A DNA stretch of 64,000 nt from Mycolicibacterium sp. P1-18 (GCF_008329535.1 NZ_NPKR01000003.1:124001-188000); one strand, 5' to 3'. Counted from the stretch's first letter, positions 32,372 to 42,112 are shown. The notes: generated by a model not told the origin, from the sequence alone. A program made the numbers and translations.

Positions 32372-33801
32372 CCGGTTCTCGCCTCGGCACTCCGATCGGG
32401 GTAGATCATCGACTCGGGCGGGTTGCTGGTGCGCCGCGCCACCGGGTAGTAGATCGCGGCCGTTACGACCAACCCCACGATCCAGGAGATGTCCGCACCG
32501 CCAAGCAGTGCGGTCACGGGGCCGGTGTACATCGACTGAGCCAGGAACGGGATCTGCGCCACGACGCCAATCGCGTAGCAGCCCAATGCGGTTGCATTCC
32601 ACCGGCCGTAGCGGCCGCCGGGGTTGTAGAGGGCCGGAACGTCGACGCGCTCCCGGGAGACGAGGTAGTAGTCGATGAGGTTGATCGCGCTCCACGGGGT
32701 GAAGACCATCAGCAACACGAGGACGAAGTTCTTGAAGTTGCTCAGGAAGTCGGCACTGGCGCCCAGCGCGATCAGCACCGACAGCGCGGTGAAGCCGACG
32801 ATGTAGGCGGCGCGCGCGGTCGACGAGACGCGGGTCTGACCGTTGAACGCGGTCACCGTGGTGAGGATGGCCATGAAGCCGCCGTAGGCGTTCAGGCAGT
32901 TGATCGTCAGCTTTCCGATCACGATCACGAGGTAGACGAGCACCGCCACGACGGCAGGACCGGCCAGCCCCCCGACGAAACCGACCTGGTCGTCGAGGAA
33001 GGCGTCACCGGCGACGGCGGCCACCAGCGCGCCGAACGCCATGGACCACGAGGAGCCGATGACGGTGCCGGCCAGCGTGGACCAGAAGGTGGCGCGACCG
33101 CTGGTGGTGCGGGGCAGGTACCGGGAGTAGTCCGCGACATAGGGCCCGAAGGTCAGCTGCCAACCAGCGCCGAGTGAGATGGCGAGTAGGAAGGTGGCGA
33201 CGTCGAATGGCTTCACGCCCATGACCGATGCGACGTCGTAGTCGGCGAACAGCCGGATGGCCAGGTAGGTGAAGCCGACGATGCCGACGACGGAGGCCAC
33301 CCGTCCGACGGTGTGGATCAGCCGGTATCCGGTCACGGCGACCAGCGCGGTGAGGACGCCGAACACGACGATGCCGACCGCCACGCTGTCGGAGTGCAGG
33401 ATGTGGCCGATCGCCTGACCGGCGAGCACTGTCCCGGTTGCGGCGAAGCCCAGATACATCAGTACGACGAAGAACAGTGGGACGACGGCGCCGTACACCC
33501 CGAATTGCGCGCGGCTGGTGATCATTTGAGGCAGTCCCAGGCGCGGGCCCTGCGCTGAGTGCAACGCCATCACGACTCCACCCAGCACGTTGCCGATGAG
33601 CAGTCCGACGATTGCCCAGATCGCGTCGGCGCCGAACACGACGGCCAGCGCACCGTCGACGATGGCGGTGATCTGCATGTTGGCCCCGAACCACAGCGTG
33701 AACTGGTTGCGCGGCGTCCCGTGGCGCTCGTCGTCGGGGATTACTTCGATCGTGCGGCGTTCGATCGCAAGAGCGGAATCCGTTGTGGCGCCGTCTTTCA
33801 T
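32368..33801 (-). CDS. NCS1 family cytosine/purine/allantoin permease
   Basis: 477 residues from ATG 33801 (MKDGATT) with GGAGGAGG upstream. Twelve predicted helices; typical NCS1 segments are QFTLWFGANMQITAIVDGALAV at the N-terminus, LGLPQMITSRAQFGVYGAV, ADYSRYLPRTTSG and NLIDYYLVSRERVDV near the C-terminus. These are sodium- or proton-coupled importers of nucleobases, hydantoins, thiamine or allantoin. No catabolic gene lies beside it, so the substrate is open. A 24-bp inverted repeat lies 86 bases upstream of the start. Confidence 0.88.
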   Translation of the reverse strand: MKDGATTDSALAIERRTIEVIPDDERHGTPRNQFTLWFGANMQITAIVDGALAVVFGADAIWAIVGLLIGNVLGGVVMALHSAQGPRLGLPQMITSRAQFGVYGAVVPLFFVVLMYLGFAATGTVLAGQAIGHILHSDSVAVGIVVFGVLTALVAVTGYRLIHTVGRVASVVGIVGFTYLAIRLFADYDVASVMGVKPFDVATFLLAISLGAGWQLTFGPYVADYSRYLPRTTSGRATFWSTLAGTVIGSSWSMAFGALVAAVAGDAFLDDQVGFVGGLAGPAVVAVLVYLVIVIGKLTINCLNAYGGFMAILTTVTAFNGQTRVSSTARAAYIVGFTALSVLIALGASADFLSNFKNFVLVLLMVFTPWSAINLIDYYLVSRERVDVPALYNPGGRYGRWNATALGCYAIGVVAQIPFLAQSMYTGPVTALLGGADISWIVGLVVTAAIYYPVARRTSNPPESMIYPDRSAEARTG

Positions 33802-33886
33802 GGACGCTCCTCCTCCGTGAGAGTCGTGTCGATCACGACCCATGCCTGACAGGCCAGTCGTCCTGCCCGTAGGAGGTAGTCAACAG

Positions 33887-33910
33887 CACTTCACGGGCGC
33901 ACGTGAAGTG
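33887..33910. promoter_or_regulatory. 24-bp inverted repeat between SARP 3' end and permease
   Basis: Perfect 9-bp arms CACTTCACG and CGTGAAGTG around six bases. It may be the hairpin terminator of the SARP gene (stop 62 bases upstream on the minus strand) or an operator for the NCS1 permease. Its ACTTCA/TGAAGT ends equal those of the MarR sites at 2066 and 2099, but with a longer spacer. Confidence 0.5.
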
Positions 33911-33971
33911 GCGAGGAAGCCAGGCCCTAGGTGGACGCCACCGGATTGGTGCGCGGACACGCCGACGACGA

Positions 33972-36900
33972 CTATCGCCGCACTGCCCGGGCGACGAGCC
34001 GCAGACGCCGGGCCGACAGCTGGGCGTCCCAGACGTGTTCGCCGGTGGCCGCGGCGATCTGTTCGGCCTGAGTCAGGCACGCCCGTGCGTCGTCGATCTC
34101 GCGATGTGCGGCGGTGGCGTCGGACAACAAGGCGTAGTAGAGCGGCGAGAAGACTCGTCGACCGCCCTGCCCGTGCAAGGCCATCGCCGCGTGCATGTCG
34201 TCGACGGTGTCCGTGCAATCGGGACCGACGGCCAGGGCCCACCCATGAATGAGTCTTGCCCCGCCGAGGAACTGTTCGATCCCCAGTTCGGTGAGCAGCG
34301 TCACGACGTCCGCCGCGCGGGGTGCCACGCCGACGGGATCGCCGACGATCGCCGACATCTGGATCTCGGAGACCCGCAAGACGGCGGTCCCGAACGCGTC
34401 GTCACGCTCGGTTGCCAACGAGATTCCCCGGGCCAAGATGGTCATGGCCGCAGCCACGTCCCCCCGGAGCGCACCCGAGTGGGCGTCGACGGCGTAGGCG
34501 AGCACTTCGAAGGATGCCAACGCGCCGTATGTCTTCGGGTCCACGGGCGGGACCTCGGACTGCATGTCGCGCACCGCTGCGACCGCCGCGTCCAGCGCGC
34601 CCCGCATGAATTGGATGAAGGCCCTGACGTAGAAGCCCGCAGCACCGGCAATCGGATGACCGGTGGTCTCGAAGAATTCGACGAGACTGTCGGAGAGGAC
34701 GGCGGCGTCGTGAAGGCGACCCGTTCCGCAGGCCTCCAGGCAGCCCATGGCCACCGCCGCGGTCGACTGAAGTGCCTCGTGCGCCGCGCTCGCGGAATAC
34801 CGCAGGTCGTGCAAGACCTTGGCCGAGCTCTGCCCGCTCACCACGGCTTCCACCGAGGCCAACTGCAGTTGCAGGCTTACCTCGCGGTCGAATCGCTCGC
34901 TGCCGGAGGGCAATCGGGCACACGTCGCCAAGGCGTGGCGGTCCAGTTCCGCGACGTCGCGATAGGCCGAGCGGGACCAGGCGTCGGCGCGGGCCCGGTC
35001 GAACAACACCAGCGCGGTACGGGCATCGAGCGCCGTGGCCGCCTCCCGAGCGTGGTGCGCGCCGTCGACCGCGTCCTGAGATGCAGCCTCGCCGGCTTCT
35101 CTGGCATACGCGCGGGCGATGGCGGCGTGCAACACCTCGCGGTCCACGCCGGTGGTTTCTGCCGCAACGGCGTCGCGCACCAATCCGTGACTGAATCGAA
35201 AACCATTCTGCTGAGCCGCTATCGGGGTGACGAGACCAGCACTGCTCGCTGGCAGCAGGGCGGCCACGGCGTCGTCGACCGTGGTTGCCGTCACCGTCGC
35301 CAACCGCGTGGCGGTGAATTCGGTTCCGATCACGGCGGCCACACGAAGCAGTGTCCTGGTCGGCTGCGGCAGAGAAGACGTCCGTTGGCGGATGACACCG
35401 CTGACGGCCTCGGGAACGTCGGCGCCGGCGTCGATGCCCGCGTCGAAGTCCTCCAGGCGCCCGTTGTCGGCCAGCAGGCGGACCAGTTCGCGGGTGTAGA
35501 ACGGGTTGCCGCCGGTGCGGTGGTGGATGCTCGTCACCAGGCCGTCGCCGGGCGTGACACCACTGGCGTCGGTGATGAGTCGCGCCGTAGCCGTGACGTC
35601 GAGGCCGCGCAATTTGACCACCTCGACGTCGGTTCGGCCGACGATGCGCTCGAACGTCCGCGCGCTCTGACCGTCGGGACCGCCGTCCTGCCAGGTCGCC
35701 ACGATCAACAAGGGCGTGCACCGGGCGGCTGAGACGAAGTGTTCCAGCACTTCCTGGGTGAAGCGGTCGGCGCGCTGCAGGTCGTCCAACACGATTACGG
35801 CAGGCCGGGCTGCCGCCAACTCGGACAACGCCAACGCCGTGGCCTCCACGGCGTCGAAACCGGTTGAGCCAGCGGCATCCTCGGCCTTGAGATCCTCCGC
35901 CGCCCCACTCCACCAGTGCGGAAGCGGAGCGCTCGAGTGCCGCTCCCCGGCCGGAAGCTGTCCCGCCAGTCCACGCACGGCGTGCGCCCACGCCCACGAC
36001 GGGGGACGACGTTGCTCTGCCGCATGACCGGCCCACACCGTGGCCAACCCCGCCTGTACGGCCAACTCGGTGGCGTGCCGAGCGATGGCCGTCTTGCCCA
36101 TGCCACTCTCCCCGCGGACCACGACGACCCCACCGCGCCCGGCGGCCGACGCCGTCACCGCGTCATTCAACCGTCGAATCTCGGCGGACCGCCCGTGGAG
36201 TTCACTGCCCCGTTCGGGCAGCGGTGCGGCGTCCGACTCGAGTGGCGACCGCCATTGCAGCGCCTGGGATTCGTTGACCACCTCCGCGGCGAGGCGTTCC
36301 AGTTCGACGCCGGGGAGAACGCCGAGTTCGGAGTCGAGAACGTCGCGAACCCTGCCGTAGGCGCACAGCGCGTCGGCGCGTCGGCCGCTTCGGTACAGCG
36401 CCAAGATGAGCTGCACCCACAACTTCTCGCGAAGGGGATTGGCGGCGAGCTCGCACTCGATGCCCTCGACGAGGCTCGAGCTCTCGCCCATGCGGAGGGC
36501 AGCTTCGAAGTAGCTCTCGGTCGCGTCGACGCGCAGGGTCTCCAGGCGGTGACGTTCCGGGGTCGCGAAGTCGAGGTGGTGGAATTCCGCGAGAGGCGTG
36601 CCACGCCAGAGCGCGAGACCGTCGGCGAGCGCCGAGCGCGCCGCCCCGTTGTCGCCCGCCTGTAGCGACTGCCGGCCCGCTGCGACCAGCCGGGCGAAGG
36701 CTGCGGCGTCGACGACGGCCTCGTGGGTGTCGAGGTGGTAGCCGATGGGCGACCGCGTCAACGCCGTCTCGCCGAGGACGCGTCGGAGGTTGGTGAGGTA
36801 GGACCGAAGGGAGATGAGGGGTTTTGGCGGCACGTGGGCACCCCACACGTGCTCGGTCAACGCGTCGACCGACACCGCACGACCCCCCGCTACCAGCAGT

Positions 36901-36992
36901 GCAGCGAGGACGGCCCGCTGCCGCGGCCCTCCCAGATTGAGGTGGTGCCCGTCGCGCACCACTTCCAGTGGACCGAGAATCCGATACTCCAT
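33972..36992 (-). CDS. SARP/AfsR-type regulator with AAA ATPase and TPR-like region
   Basis: 1006 residues. Residues 1-92 are an OmpR-type winged helix (LGGPRQRAVLAALLVAGG, then LTEHVWGAHVPPKPLISLRSYLTNLRRVLG) and 95-245 a BTAD domain (LWVQLILALYRSGRRADALCAYGRVRDVL). An AAA-16-type ATPase follows, with Walker A GESGMGKT at 294-301 and Walker B AVIVLDDLQ near 400. From about 600 on are alpha-helical repeats of TPR type. No LuxR-type C-terminal HTH. This is a large ATP-dependent sensor-activator of unknown signal. Divergent from the lipoprotein gene at 37161. Confidence 0.88.
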   Translation of the reverse strand: MEYRILGPLEVVRDGHHLNLGGPRQRAVLAALLVAGGRAVSVDALTEHVWGAHVPPKPLISLRSYLTNLRRVLGETALTRSPIGYHLDTHEAVVDAAAFARLVAAGRQSLQAGDNGAARSALADGLALWRGTPLAEFHHLDFATPERHRLETLRVDATESYFEAALRMGESSSLVEGIECELAANPLREKLWVQLILALYRSGRRADALCAYGRVRDVLDSELGVLPGVELERLAAEVVNESQALQWRSPLESDAAPLPERGSELHGRSAEIRRLNDAVTASAAGRGGVVVVRGESGMGKTAIARHATELAVQAGLATVWAGHAAEQRRPPSWAWAHAVRGLAGQLPAGERHSSAPLPHWWSGAAEDLKAEDAAGSTGFDAVEATALALSELAAARPAVIVLDDLQRADRFTQEVLEHFVSAARCTPLLIVATWQDGGPDGQSARTFERIVGRTDVEVVKLRGLDVTATARLITDASGVTPGDGLVTSIHHRTGGNPFYTRELVRLLADNGRLEDFDAGIDAGADVPEAVSGVIRQRTSSLPQPTRTLLRVAAVIGTEFTATRLATVTATTVDDAVAALLPASSAGLVTPIAAQQNGFRFSHGLVRDAVAAETTGVDREVLHAAIARAYAREAGEAASQDAVDGAHHAREAATALDARTALVLFDRARADAWSRSAYRDVAELDRHALATCARLPSGSERFDREVSLQLQLASVEAVVSGQSSAKVLHDLRYSASAAHEALQSTAAVAMGCLEACGTGRLHDAAVLSDSLVEFFETTGHPIAGAAGFYVRAFIQFMRGALDAAVAAVRDMQSEVPPVDPKTYGALASFEVLAYAVDAHSGALRGDVAAAMTILARGISLATERDDAFGTAVLRVSEIQMSAIVGDPVGVAPRAADVVTLLTELGIEQFLGGARLIHGWALAVGPDCTDTVDDMHAAMALHGQGGRRVFSPLYYALLSDATAAHREIDDARACLTQAEQIAAATGEHVWDAQLSARRLRLVARAVRR

Positions 36993-37022
36993 GCGGACCG
37001 CACCCCCCTCCGTCAGCCACCC

Positions 37023-37050
37023 TGATCATGATCATTCCTCGTGTGACGAG
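37023..37050. promoter_or_regulatory. Two adjacent palindromes in SARP/lipoprotein divergent region
   Basis: A 12-bp palindrome TGATCATGATCA (37023-37034) and CTCGT-GTG-ACGAG (37038-37050), 31 bases upstream of the SARP start and about 110 before the lipoprotein start. They are candidate sites for the SARP protein or another regulator; SARPs more often bind direct repeats, so this is tentative. Confidence 0.35.
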
Positions 37051-37160
37051 ATTTGCCAGCTGAACGGCGAGGTTGCGCACAGCAGACCGTCAGCTCCAAC
37101 GGCGTTCCAATTCGACGGCCCTACGGTCGCCGCATGGCACCGAACCTCGAAGGAGTACGC

Positions 37161-37775
37161 GTGAAGATCACCCCCATGACGGCGCTGGCCGTCGGCGCGG
37201 CAGCCGCGTTGCTGACCGCCGGCTGCGGCGGCAGCTCGTCGTCCTCGACGTCGTCGTCGGCTTCGTCGTCGTCGAGTGCGTCCACGGCTAGCCCGTCGTC
37301 GACGACCGCGGCGGCGGCGTCGACCGACTACGCCACCTTGCTCATCCCGGCAGAAGACATCGTGGCGCCCGGCGATACGTTCACTGCGCAGGAACCGACC
37401 CTGAATCCCGCCGGTGCGCCCGGTGTGGCCACCGTCTTCTTCAACGGCGGCGACACCCGCGAAATCGGTGACACCATCCTGGTTCTGCCCGACGCCGCGG
37501 GTGCCGCCACCGCGCTCAAGGGTGCCACCGGAGCGTTGGACGCGTCGGTCGTCGGCGGGACACCCGCCCCCGCATCGGTGGGGTCGGATTCGGTGATGGT
37601 CTCGGGCACCTCACCCGACGGAGCCAAGGCCGTGACCGTACTCCTCTTCACCCAGGGGCCCGCCTTCGTCACACTCCAATTCGACAGCGCCGCAGAAGAT
37701 CCCGTGCCACCGGAGTTCGTGCTCGACGTGGCGGGCAAGCAGGATCAGAAGATCACCGCCGGTCTGGGCGGCTGA
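37161..37775 (+). CDS. Lipoprotein of unknown function
   Basis: 204 residues from GTG 37161 with GAAGGAG upstream. The signal peptide ends at lipobox LLTAGC (Cys at 22), followed by an unusually serine-rich tract of about 27 residues (encoded largely by TCG/TCC repeats, 37230-37300), then Ala/Thr and a globular domain of about 150 residues (DYATLLIPAEDIVAPGDTF, VLPDAAGAATALKGATGAL, TVLLFTQGPAFVTLQF). Mycobacterial secreted lipoprotein; function not recognised. Divergent from the SARP regulator. Confidence 0.75.
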   Translation: MKITPMTALAVGAAAALLTAGCGGSSSSSTSSSASSSSSASTASPSSTTAAAASTDYATLLIPAEDIVAPGDTFTAQEPTLNPAGAPGVATVFFNGGDTREIGDTILVLPDAAGAATALKGATGALDASVVGGTPAPASVGSDSVMVSGTSPDGAKAVTVLLFTQGPAFVTLQFDSAAEDPVPPEFVLDVAGKQDQKITAGLGG

Positions 37776-37799
37776 CGTCTGGTGCGTCGGGGGTGAGCA

Positions 37800-38090
37800 G
37801 TGGGCCCAACGCCACCGTTCGTTCTCATCGCATCGCCGAACTGCTGCTTCTACCGCAGCCTCGACGACGTCGTCGCCGCGTACGTCCCCGACGTCGAGAT
37901 CTACGACGCTCACGGCTCGCGGCTGACGCAGGTCGGACACGGCCTGGCGGTGACCTCCGTCGAACCCGAGGAACTCGCCCGGCTGTTGCGGCGCTGGCTC
38001 GACCACGTCGACGCCAGTCGCGAATCGACGACCAGCTGGCCGCTCTGGCTCCTGGTCCACGCGGGCGTCGAGCATGCCGGTTATGCGTAA
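37800..38090 (+). CDS. Small protein of unknown function
   Basis: 96 residues from GTG 37800, 25 bases after the lipoprotein stop. The sequence (PFVLIASPNCCFYRSLDDVVAAYVPDVEIYDAHGSRLTQVGHGLAV, then SVEPEELARLLRRWLDHV) looks like a compact alpha/beta fold with coherent coding composition, unlike the shadow frames around it. No family recognised. GTG 37800 is chosen to fit; the real start could differ by a few codons. It ends 61 bases before the LpqM-like gene. Confidence 0.5.
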   Translation: MGPTPPFVLIASPNCCFYRSLDDVVAAYVPDVEIYDAHGSRLTQVGHGLAVTSVEPEELARLLRRWLDHVDASRESTTSWPLWLLVHAGVEHAGYA

Positions 38091-38151
38091 CCGTCTGACC
38101 AGCCCGCTTTCGTCCAACGCGATTCCAATCTCGGATCGGATCATCCACACC

Positions 38152-39564
38152 ATGACTAGTCGAGACATCACTGCGAGCCGCCGCCATCGCTCGTTCAGAA
38201 CCGCATCGCTGACGTGTGCTGCCGTCGTGCTGGTCGCCGGGTGCGGCGGCGGCAGCGGCGGCGGCGCCACGACCGAGGCCGCCAGCCCCGCGGCGAAGAA
38301 GCCCGACACCAGCAGCGTCACGATCGAAGGTGACGCGTCCACCCCGGTGAACAAGCTCGCCATCGAGGCCATCGCCGACCTGCAAAAGTTCTGGGCCGAC
38401 AAGTACCCCAAGCTGTACGACCAGGACTACAAGCCGGTCGACGGCGGCCTCTACGCGCTCACCCCGGACTCGGAGTCGGGTCCGGCGTGCGCCTCCAGCT
38501 ACGACGACGTCGCGGGCAACGCGTTCTACTGCAAGCTCGACGACTCCGTGGCATGGGATTCCACCGGTCTGCTGCCCGATCTGCAGAAGAAGTACGGGGA
38601 CTTCGTCATTCCCATCGTGCTCGCGCACGAGTTCGGCCATGCCGTGCAGCAGCGGTCGGGCTTCTTCGACCAGAACGACATGACCGTCAGCTCCGAACTG
38701 CAAGCGGACTGCTTCGCCGGCGGATGGTCGAGACACGCTGCGGACGAGAAGGTCTTCACCGTCGACGGCGCCGGCCTCGACAAGGCGTTGGCCGGCATCC
38801 TCGACCTGCGCGACAGCCCGGGCACCAACGTCCAGGATCCGTCGGCGCATGGCAGCGGGTTCGACCGGGTCAGCGCCTTCCAGGACGGCTTCGACAACGG
38901 CGTGGAGAAGTGCAAGGGCTACCGCGACGGCGAGCCGATCCCGCTCGAGTTGCCGTTCAACGACGCCGCCGACGAGGCCAGCGGCGGCGAGGCGCCCTAC
39001 GACACCATCGCCAACGGGGTTCCGTACGACCTCGAGGACTACTGGAGTCAGGTCTTTCCCGAGCTGACCGACGGCCAGGCGTGGACGCCCCTCGCACCGC
39101 AGCAGGCCTTCGATCCGTCGAGCCCGCCCGACTGCGGGGGCCAGTCCGCGGAGGGTTACGCCCTGTTCTATTGCGTACCAGACGATTACGTCGGCTGGGA
39201 CAACGCCGACGCCATGCCGGCGATCTACACCGAAGGCGGGGACTACGCCTTCGCGACCCTGCTCGCCACCCAGTGGGGGCTCGCCGCACTCAACCGACTG
39301 GGAGACGACTCCGACGAGATGACCTCCACCGCGCGCGGTGATTGCCTGGCGGGCGCGTACACGGCCAGCGTCATCCTCTACAACCGCGAGGCAACCAGCA
39401 GCTTCCACATCTCCCCCGGTGACCTCGACGAGGGGATCAAGGCACTGCTGCTGTTCCGCGGTGGCGGCGACGTCGAGCGGCAGGGAGCGGGCTTCGACCG
39501 GACCCGGGCGTACCGCGAGGGCGTCATCGACGGGGCCCAGGCCTGTCTGTCGTACCAGGCGTAG
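38152..39564 (+). CDS. lpqM: LpqM-like lipoprotein zinc metallopeptidase
   Basis: 470 residues from ATG 38152. Signal peptide with lipobox LVAGC (Cys31) and a Gly-rich linker, then a neutral zinc metallopeptidase (YpfJ family) with HEFGH at 159-163 and a downstream E in SSELQADCFAGGW. The second half repeats the same layout without the HExxH (YAFATLLATQWG, then ARGDCLAGAYTA), so it is a duplicated, non-catalytic domain. LpqM of M. smegmatis is needed for conjugal DNA transfer; whether this copy is the orthologue is not certain. Confidence 0.8.
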   Translation: MTSRDITASRRHRSFRTASLTCAAVVLVAGCGGGSGGGATTEAASPAAKKPDTSSVTIEGDASTPVNKLAIEAIADLQKFWADKYPKLYDQDYKPVDGGLYALTPDSESGPACASSYDDVAGNAFYCKLDDSVAWDSTGLLPDLQKKYGDFVIPIVLAHEFGHAVQQRSGFFDQNDMTVSSELQADCFAGGWSRHAADEKVFTVDGAGLDKALAGILDLRDSPGTNVQDPSAHGSGFDRVSAFQDGFDNGVEKCKGYRDGEPIPLELPFNDAADEASGGEAPYDTIANGVPYDLEDYWSQVFPELTDGQAWTPLAPQQAFDPSSPPDCGGQSAEGYALFYCVPDDYVGWDNADAMPAIYTEGGDYAFATLLATQWGLAALNRLGDDSDEMTSTARGDCLAGAYTASVILYNREATSSFHISPGDLDEGIKALLLFRGGGDVERQGAGFDRTRAYREGVIDGAQACLSYQA

Positions 39565-39584
39565 TCCGGGCGCAGCGGTGGCGG

Positions 39585-41867
39585 CTAGGAGGGCTGTCCC
39601 TGCAGCAGGGCCCCGAGCTCCATCGGCCGCCCCAGATGGAACCCCTGCCCGTACCTGCAGCCCAACTCACGGATGACCCGTAGTTGCTCCTCGGTTTCGA
39701 CGCCTTCGGCGATGACGTCGAGTCCCAGACGTGCGCACATCGTCACCAGCGATCGATACAGCGTGGCCTCGCGGTCGGGTTGCAGCCACGTCGTGAGACT
39801 GCGGTCGAGCTTGATGACGTCGACGGGCAGTTCGTGCAGGTACGTCAACGAGTTGTAGCCGGTGCCGAAGTCGTCGAGGGCGACCCGAACTCCCTGAGCC
39901 TGAAGACGTTTGATGGCCGCCGCCCCGTCTGCGAGATTGCTGACGGCTTCGGTCTCGGTCACCTCCAACGTCATCTGGCCGGGCGTCAGCCCGTGGGCGC
40001 GTACCGCATCGACGACGATCTCCTCGAAGTCCCGGTCTCCCAACCGGGATGCGCCGACGTTGACGTGCACCGGCCACCGCACCTGATACTCGGCGACGTC
40101 GCTGCACACCACGTTGACCACCATCGCGTCGAGAACGCGCCCCAGGCCGGCTCGTTCGGTCGACGGAATGAACAGGGACGGCTCCACGTCGCTACCGTCC
40201 AGCGCCTTCCAGCGAGCCAGGGCTTCGAGGGCGACGATCACTCCGTCGTCGAGCCGGAGCACCGGCTGGTACACCATGCAGAAGCCCGCGGGCTTGTCGC
40301 CGCCCGCGTCTCGCAGGGCCGCGCTGAAGTCGGGGGCCTGCCCGATCGCGGGCCGGTAGATCACCGCGGTGTCCTTGCCCGAACGCTTGCTCGCATACAT
40401 CGCCGTGTCGGCCCGACCGAACAACACGTCGTGGTCGACGAACGGTTCGTCGACGTTGGCCACCACCACGCCCATGCTGACGTGCACGTTGACCGCCGCA
40501 TCGGCGATCGAGAAGGGTGCCGTCAAGACGGTGCGCACTCGTGCGACCAGGTCGGCGGCCGAGGCTGCCTCACCGTCGACGAGGATGACGAACTCGTCGC
40601 CACCGAAACGCGCGACGGTGCCGTGGGGTTGCGCGACGTCGACCAACCGTTGCCCCACCTCGCACAGCAGTCGGTCGCCGGCGGCGTGGCCGTACTGGTC
40701 GTTGACCTGCTTGAAGTCGTCGACGTCGATCAGCACCACCGTCGCCGGCCGGCGCTGCTCGATCAGCAGGTCCAGCTTCGTCGACAGACTCAACCGATTG
40801 GCCAACCCCGTCAGGGAGTCGTGGTGGGCGTGGTGGGCGAGCCGCTGTTGGCTTGCGTAGACCTCGCGCAGCAACGCCCGGTTGTCGGACACGTGCACCA
40901 ATTGGCGGATCACCACCAGGGCGACGACGACCATGCCGGTGGCCGTGCCGACCGCCGAGTCGGGTTGATGCGTGACCAACTGCACCACCACGACCAGCCC
41001 GACCGCGACCAGGCACACGTATGGCAATCCGACCTGCCACAGCTCGGCATTCCCCACTGCCGGACCCAGGCGGTCGTCACTGCGAGACGTGCCGCTCGAG
41101 ACGGCGAAGGCAAACAGCAGGGGTCCCAGGATGAAGCCGGCGTCGGACAACGGTCCCATGTAGTCGGCGCCGATGGCGATCAGATACGCATAGATGCTGT
41201 CGGACACCGCAAGTGCCGCGACGCCGCCGGTCAGCAGTAGGAAGCTGGTGTGGTCGCTTTCCTTGATCTGACCGAACACCACCATGAGCACGGCGACGAC
41301 CACCAGGAGGAGGTCGGTGACGGGGTAGGCCATGGCGACCGCGGTGGACACCGGGTCGGGACCACCGCTGGCGACGACCGCACGCAAGGCACCCGACCAG
41401 CTCAGGAAGAACAGCGAGGCCGTGACGATCAACCCGTCGAGGATCAGTCCGACGTTCAAGCGGTGGGTCCACGGCTTCGGCTCGACACCGACGTCGCCGG
41501 CCCTCCTGCTGAACATCAGCATCGCTGGCAACGCAAGGAACGGGTAGCTCAAGAAGCCGACGTCGGCCCACGACGGTGACGGAAGGCCTTCACCGCCGAT
41601 CACCTGGTAGTACGCCCAGAACGCCATGCCCACCGACCACAGCGCCATTCCGCCGGCCATGAGCAAGCGCCACGTTCGGTCCGGGCCGCTTCGGCGGAGA
41701 CCGTAGAGCAACGCGGTCACGGCCGCCACCAGCCCAGCGGTGAGTTGGAGCGCGTTGTCCAAGCGGTTCGACGCCGCCAGACTCCACGGCGCCGCCGCGT
41801 TGACGACGATGGCCGCCGCGGCCACGCCGAAGATCGCCCACTGCGTCCGTCCCGGGTGAAGACTCAT
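39585..41867 (-). CDS. Membrane GGDEF-EAL cyclic-di-GMP protein
   Basis: 760 residues. An N-terminal membrane domain of about 8-9 helices (residues 10-325, MASE1/7TMR-like sensor) is followed by a GGDEF domain with intact RFGGDEF at 420-426 and then an EAL domain (VALEALARWK about 555, VTETEAVSN, LDDFGTGYNSL). Both active motifs appear complete, so diguanylate cyclase and c-di-GMP phosphodiesterase activities are possible; no I-site RxxD is seen ahead of GGDEF. In mycobacteria c-di-GMP affects growth and stress. The ligand sensed by the membrane part is unknown. Confidence 0.9.
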   Translation of the reverse strand: MSLHPGRTQWAIFGVAAAAIVVNAAAPWSLAASNRLDNALQLTAGLVAAVTALLYGLRRSGPDRTWRLLMAGGMALWSVGMAFWAYYQVIGGEGLPSPSWADVGFLSYPFLALPAMLMFSRRAGDVGVEPKPWTHRLNVGLILDGLIVTASLFFLSWSGALRAVVASGGPDPVSTAVAMAYPVTDLLLVVVAVLMVVFGQIKESDHTSFLLLTGGVAALAVSDSIYAYLIAIGADYMGPLSDAGFILGPLLFAFAVSSGTSRSDDRLGPAVGNAELWQVGLPYVCLVAVGLVVVVQLVTHQPDSAVGTATGMVVVALVVIRQLVHVSDNRALLREVYASQQRLAHHAHHDSLTGLANRLSLSTKLDLLIEQRRPATVVLIDVDDFKQVNDQYGHAAGDRLLCEVGQRLVDVAQPHGTVARFGGDEFVILVDGEAASAADLVARVRTVLTAPFSIADAAVNVHVSMGVVVANVDEPFVDHDVLFGRADTAMYASKRSGKDTAVIYRPAIGQAPDFSAALRDAGGDKPAGFCMVYQPVLRLDDGVIVALEALARWKALDGSDVEPSLFIPSTERAGLGRVLDAMVVNVVCSDVAEYQVRWPVHVNVGASRLGDRDFEEIVVDAVRAHGLTPGQMTLEVTETEAVSNLADGAAAIKRLQAQGVRVALDDFGTGYNSLTYLHELPVDVIKLDRSLTTWLQPDREATLYRSLVTMCARLGLDVIAEGVETEEQLRVIRELGCRYGQGFHLGRPMELGALLQGQPS

Positions 41868-42083
41868 GGTGGCCTCCTCCCGGGCGCGCGCGGCACGCGC
41901 GATGCGAATCGCTTGTCAGCAAATCGCGAAGTTCAGTGTGAACATAGTCCCGTCACCATTGCCCGGGGCGGATAACCGGACTTGCCGTTGTCGGGGGGTG
42001 CGGTCGCGGGGCAGCCGCTCGGCGACCGTTTCCACCTGCCGACGGCGGTCGCGTTTCCATCCGGTTAACAGGCCCGACAGGTC

Positions 42084-42112
42084 TTGTTCTATTTCGGACG
42101 TCCGTCTACTGT
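42084..42112 (+). promoter_or_regulatory. Promoter with operator palindrome before APC permease operon
   Basis: The 338-base gap 41868-42205 (between divergent genes) contains TTGTTC at 42084 and TACTGT at 42107 with a 17-base spacer, a sigma-70-like pair, and the 10-bp palindrome CGGACGTCCG (42095-42104) inside the spacer. A repressor there, perhaps the TetR at 46654, would block transcription of the permease-kinase-aminotransferase-aldolase operon. Nothing else recognisable is in the gap; I see no riboswitch. Confidence 0.45.

Noticed and set aside
33903..35732. 609-codon open frame antisense to the SARP gene
   Set aside because: The minus-strand SARP protein has complete wHTH, BTAD and Walker motifs; the plus product has none.
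37230..37300. TCG/TCC-rich tract looking like a microsatellite
   Set aside because: It is in frame and codes for the serine-rich linker of the lipoprotein; a coding low-complexity segment rather than a separate repeat element.
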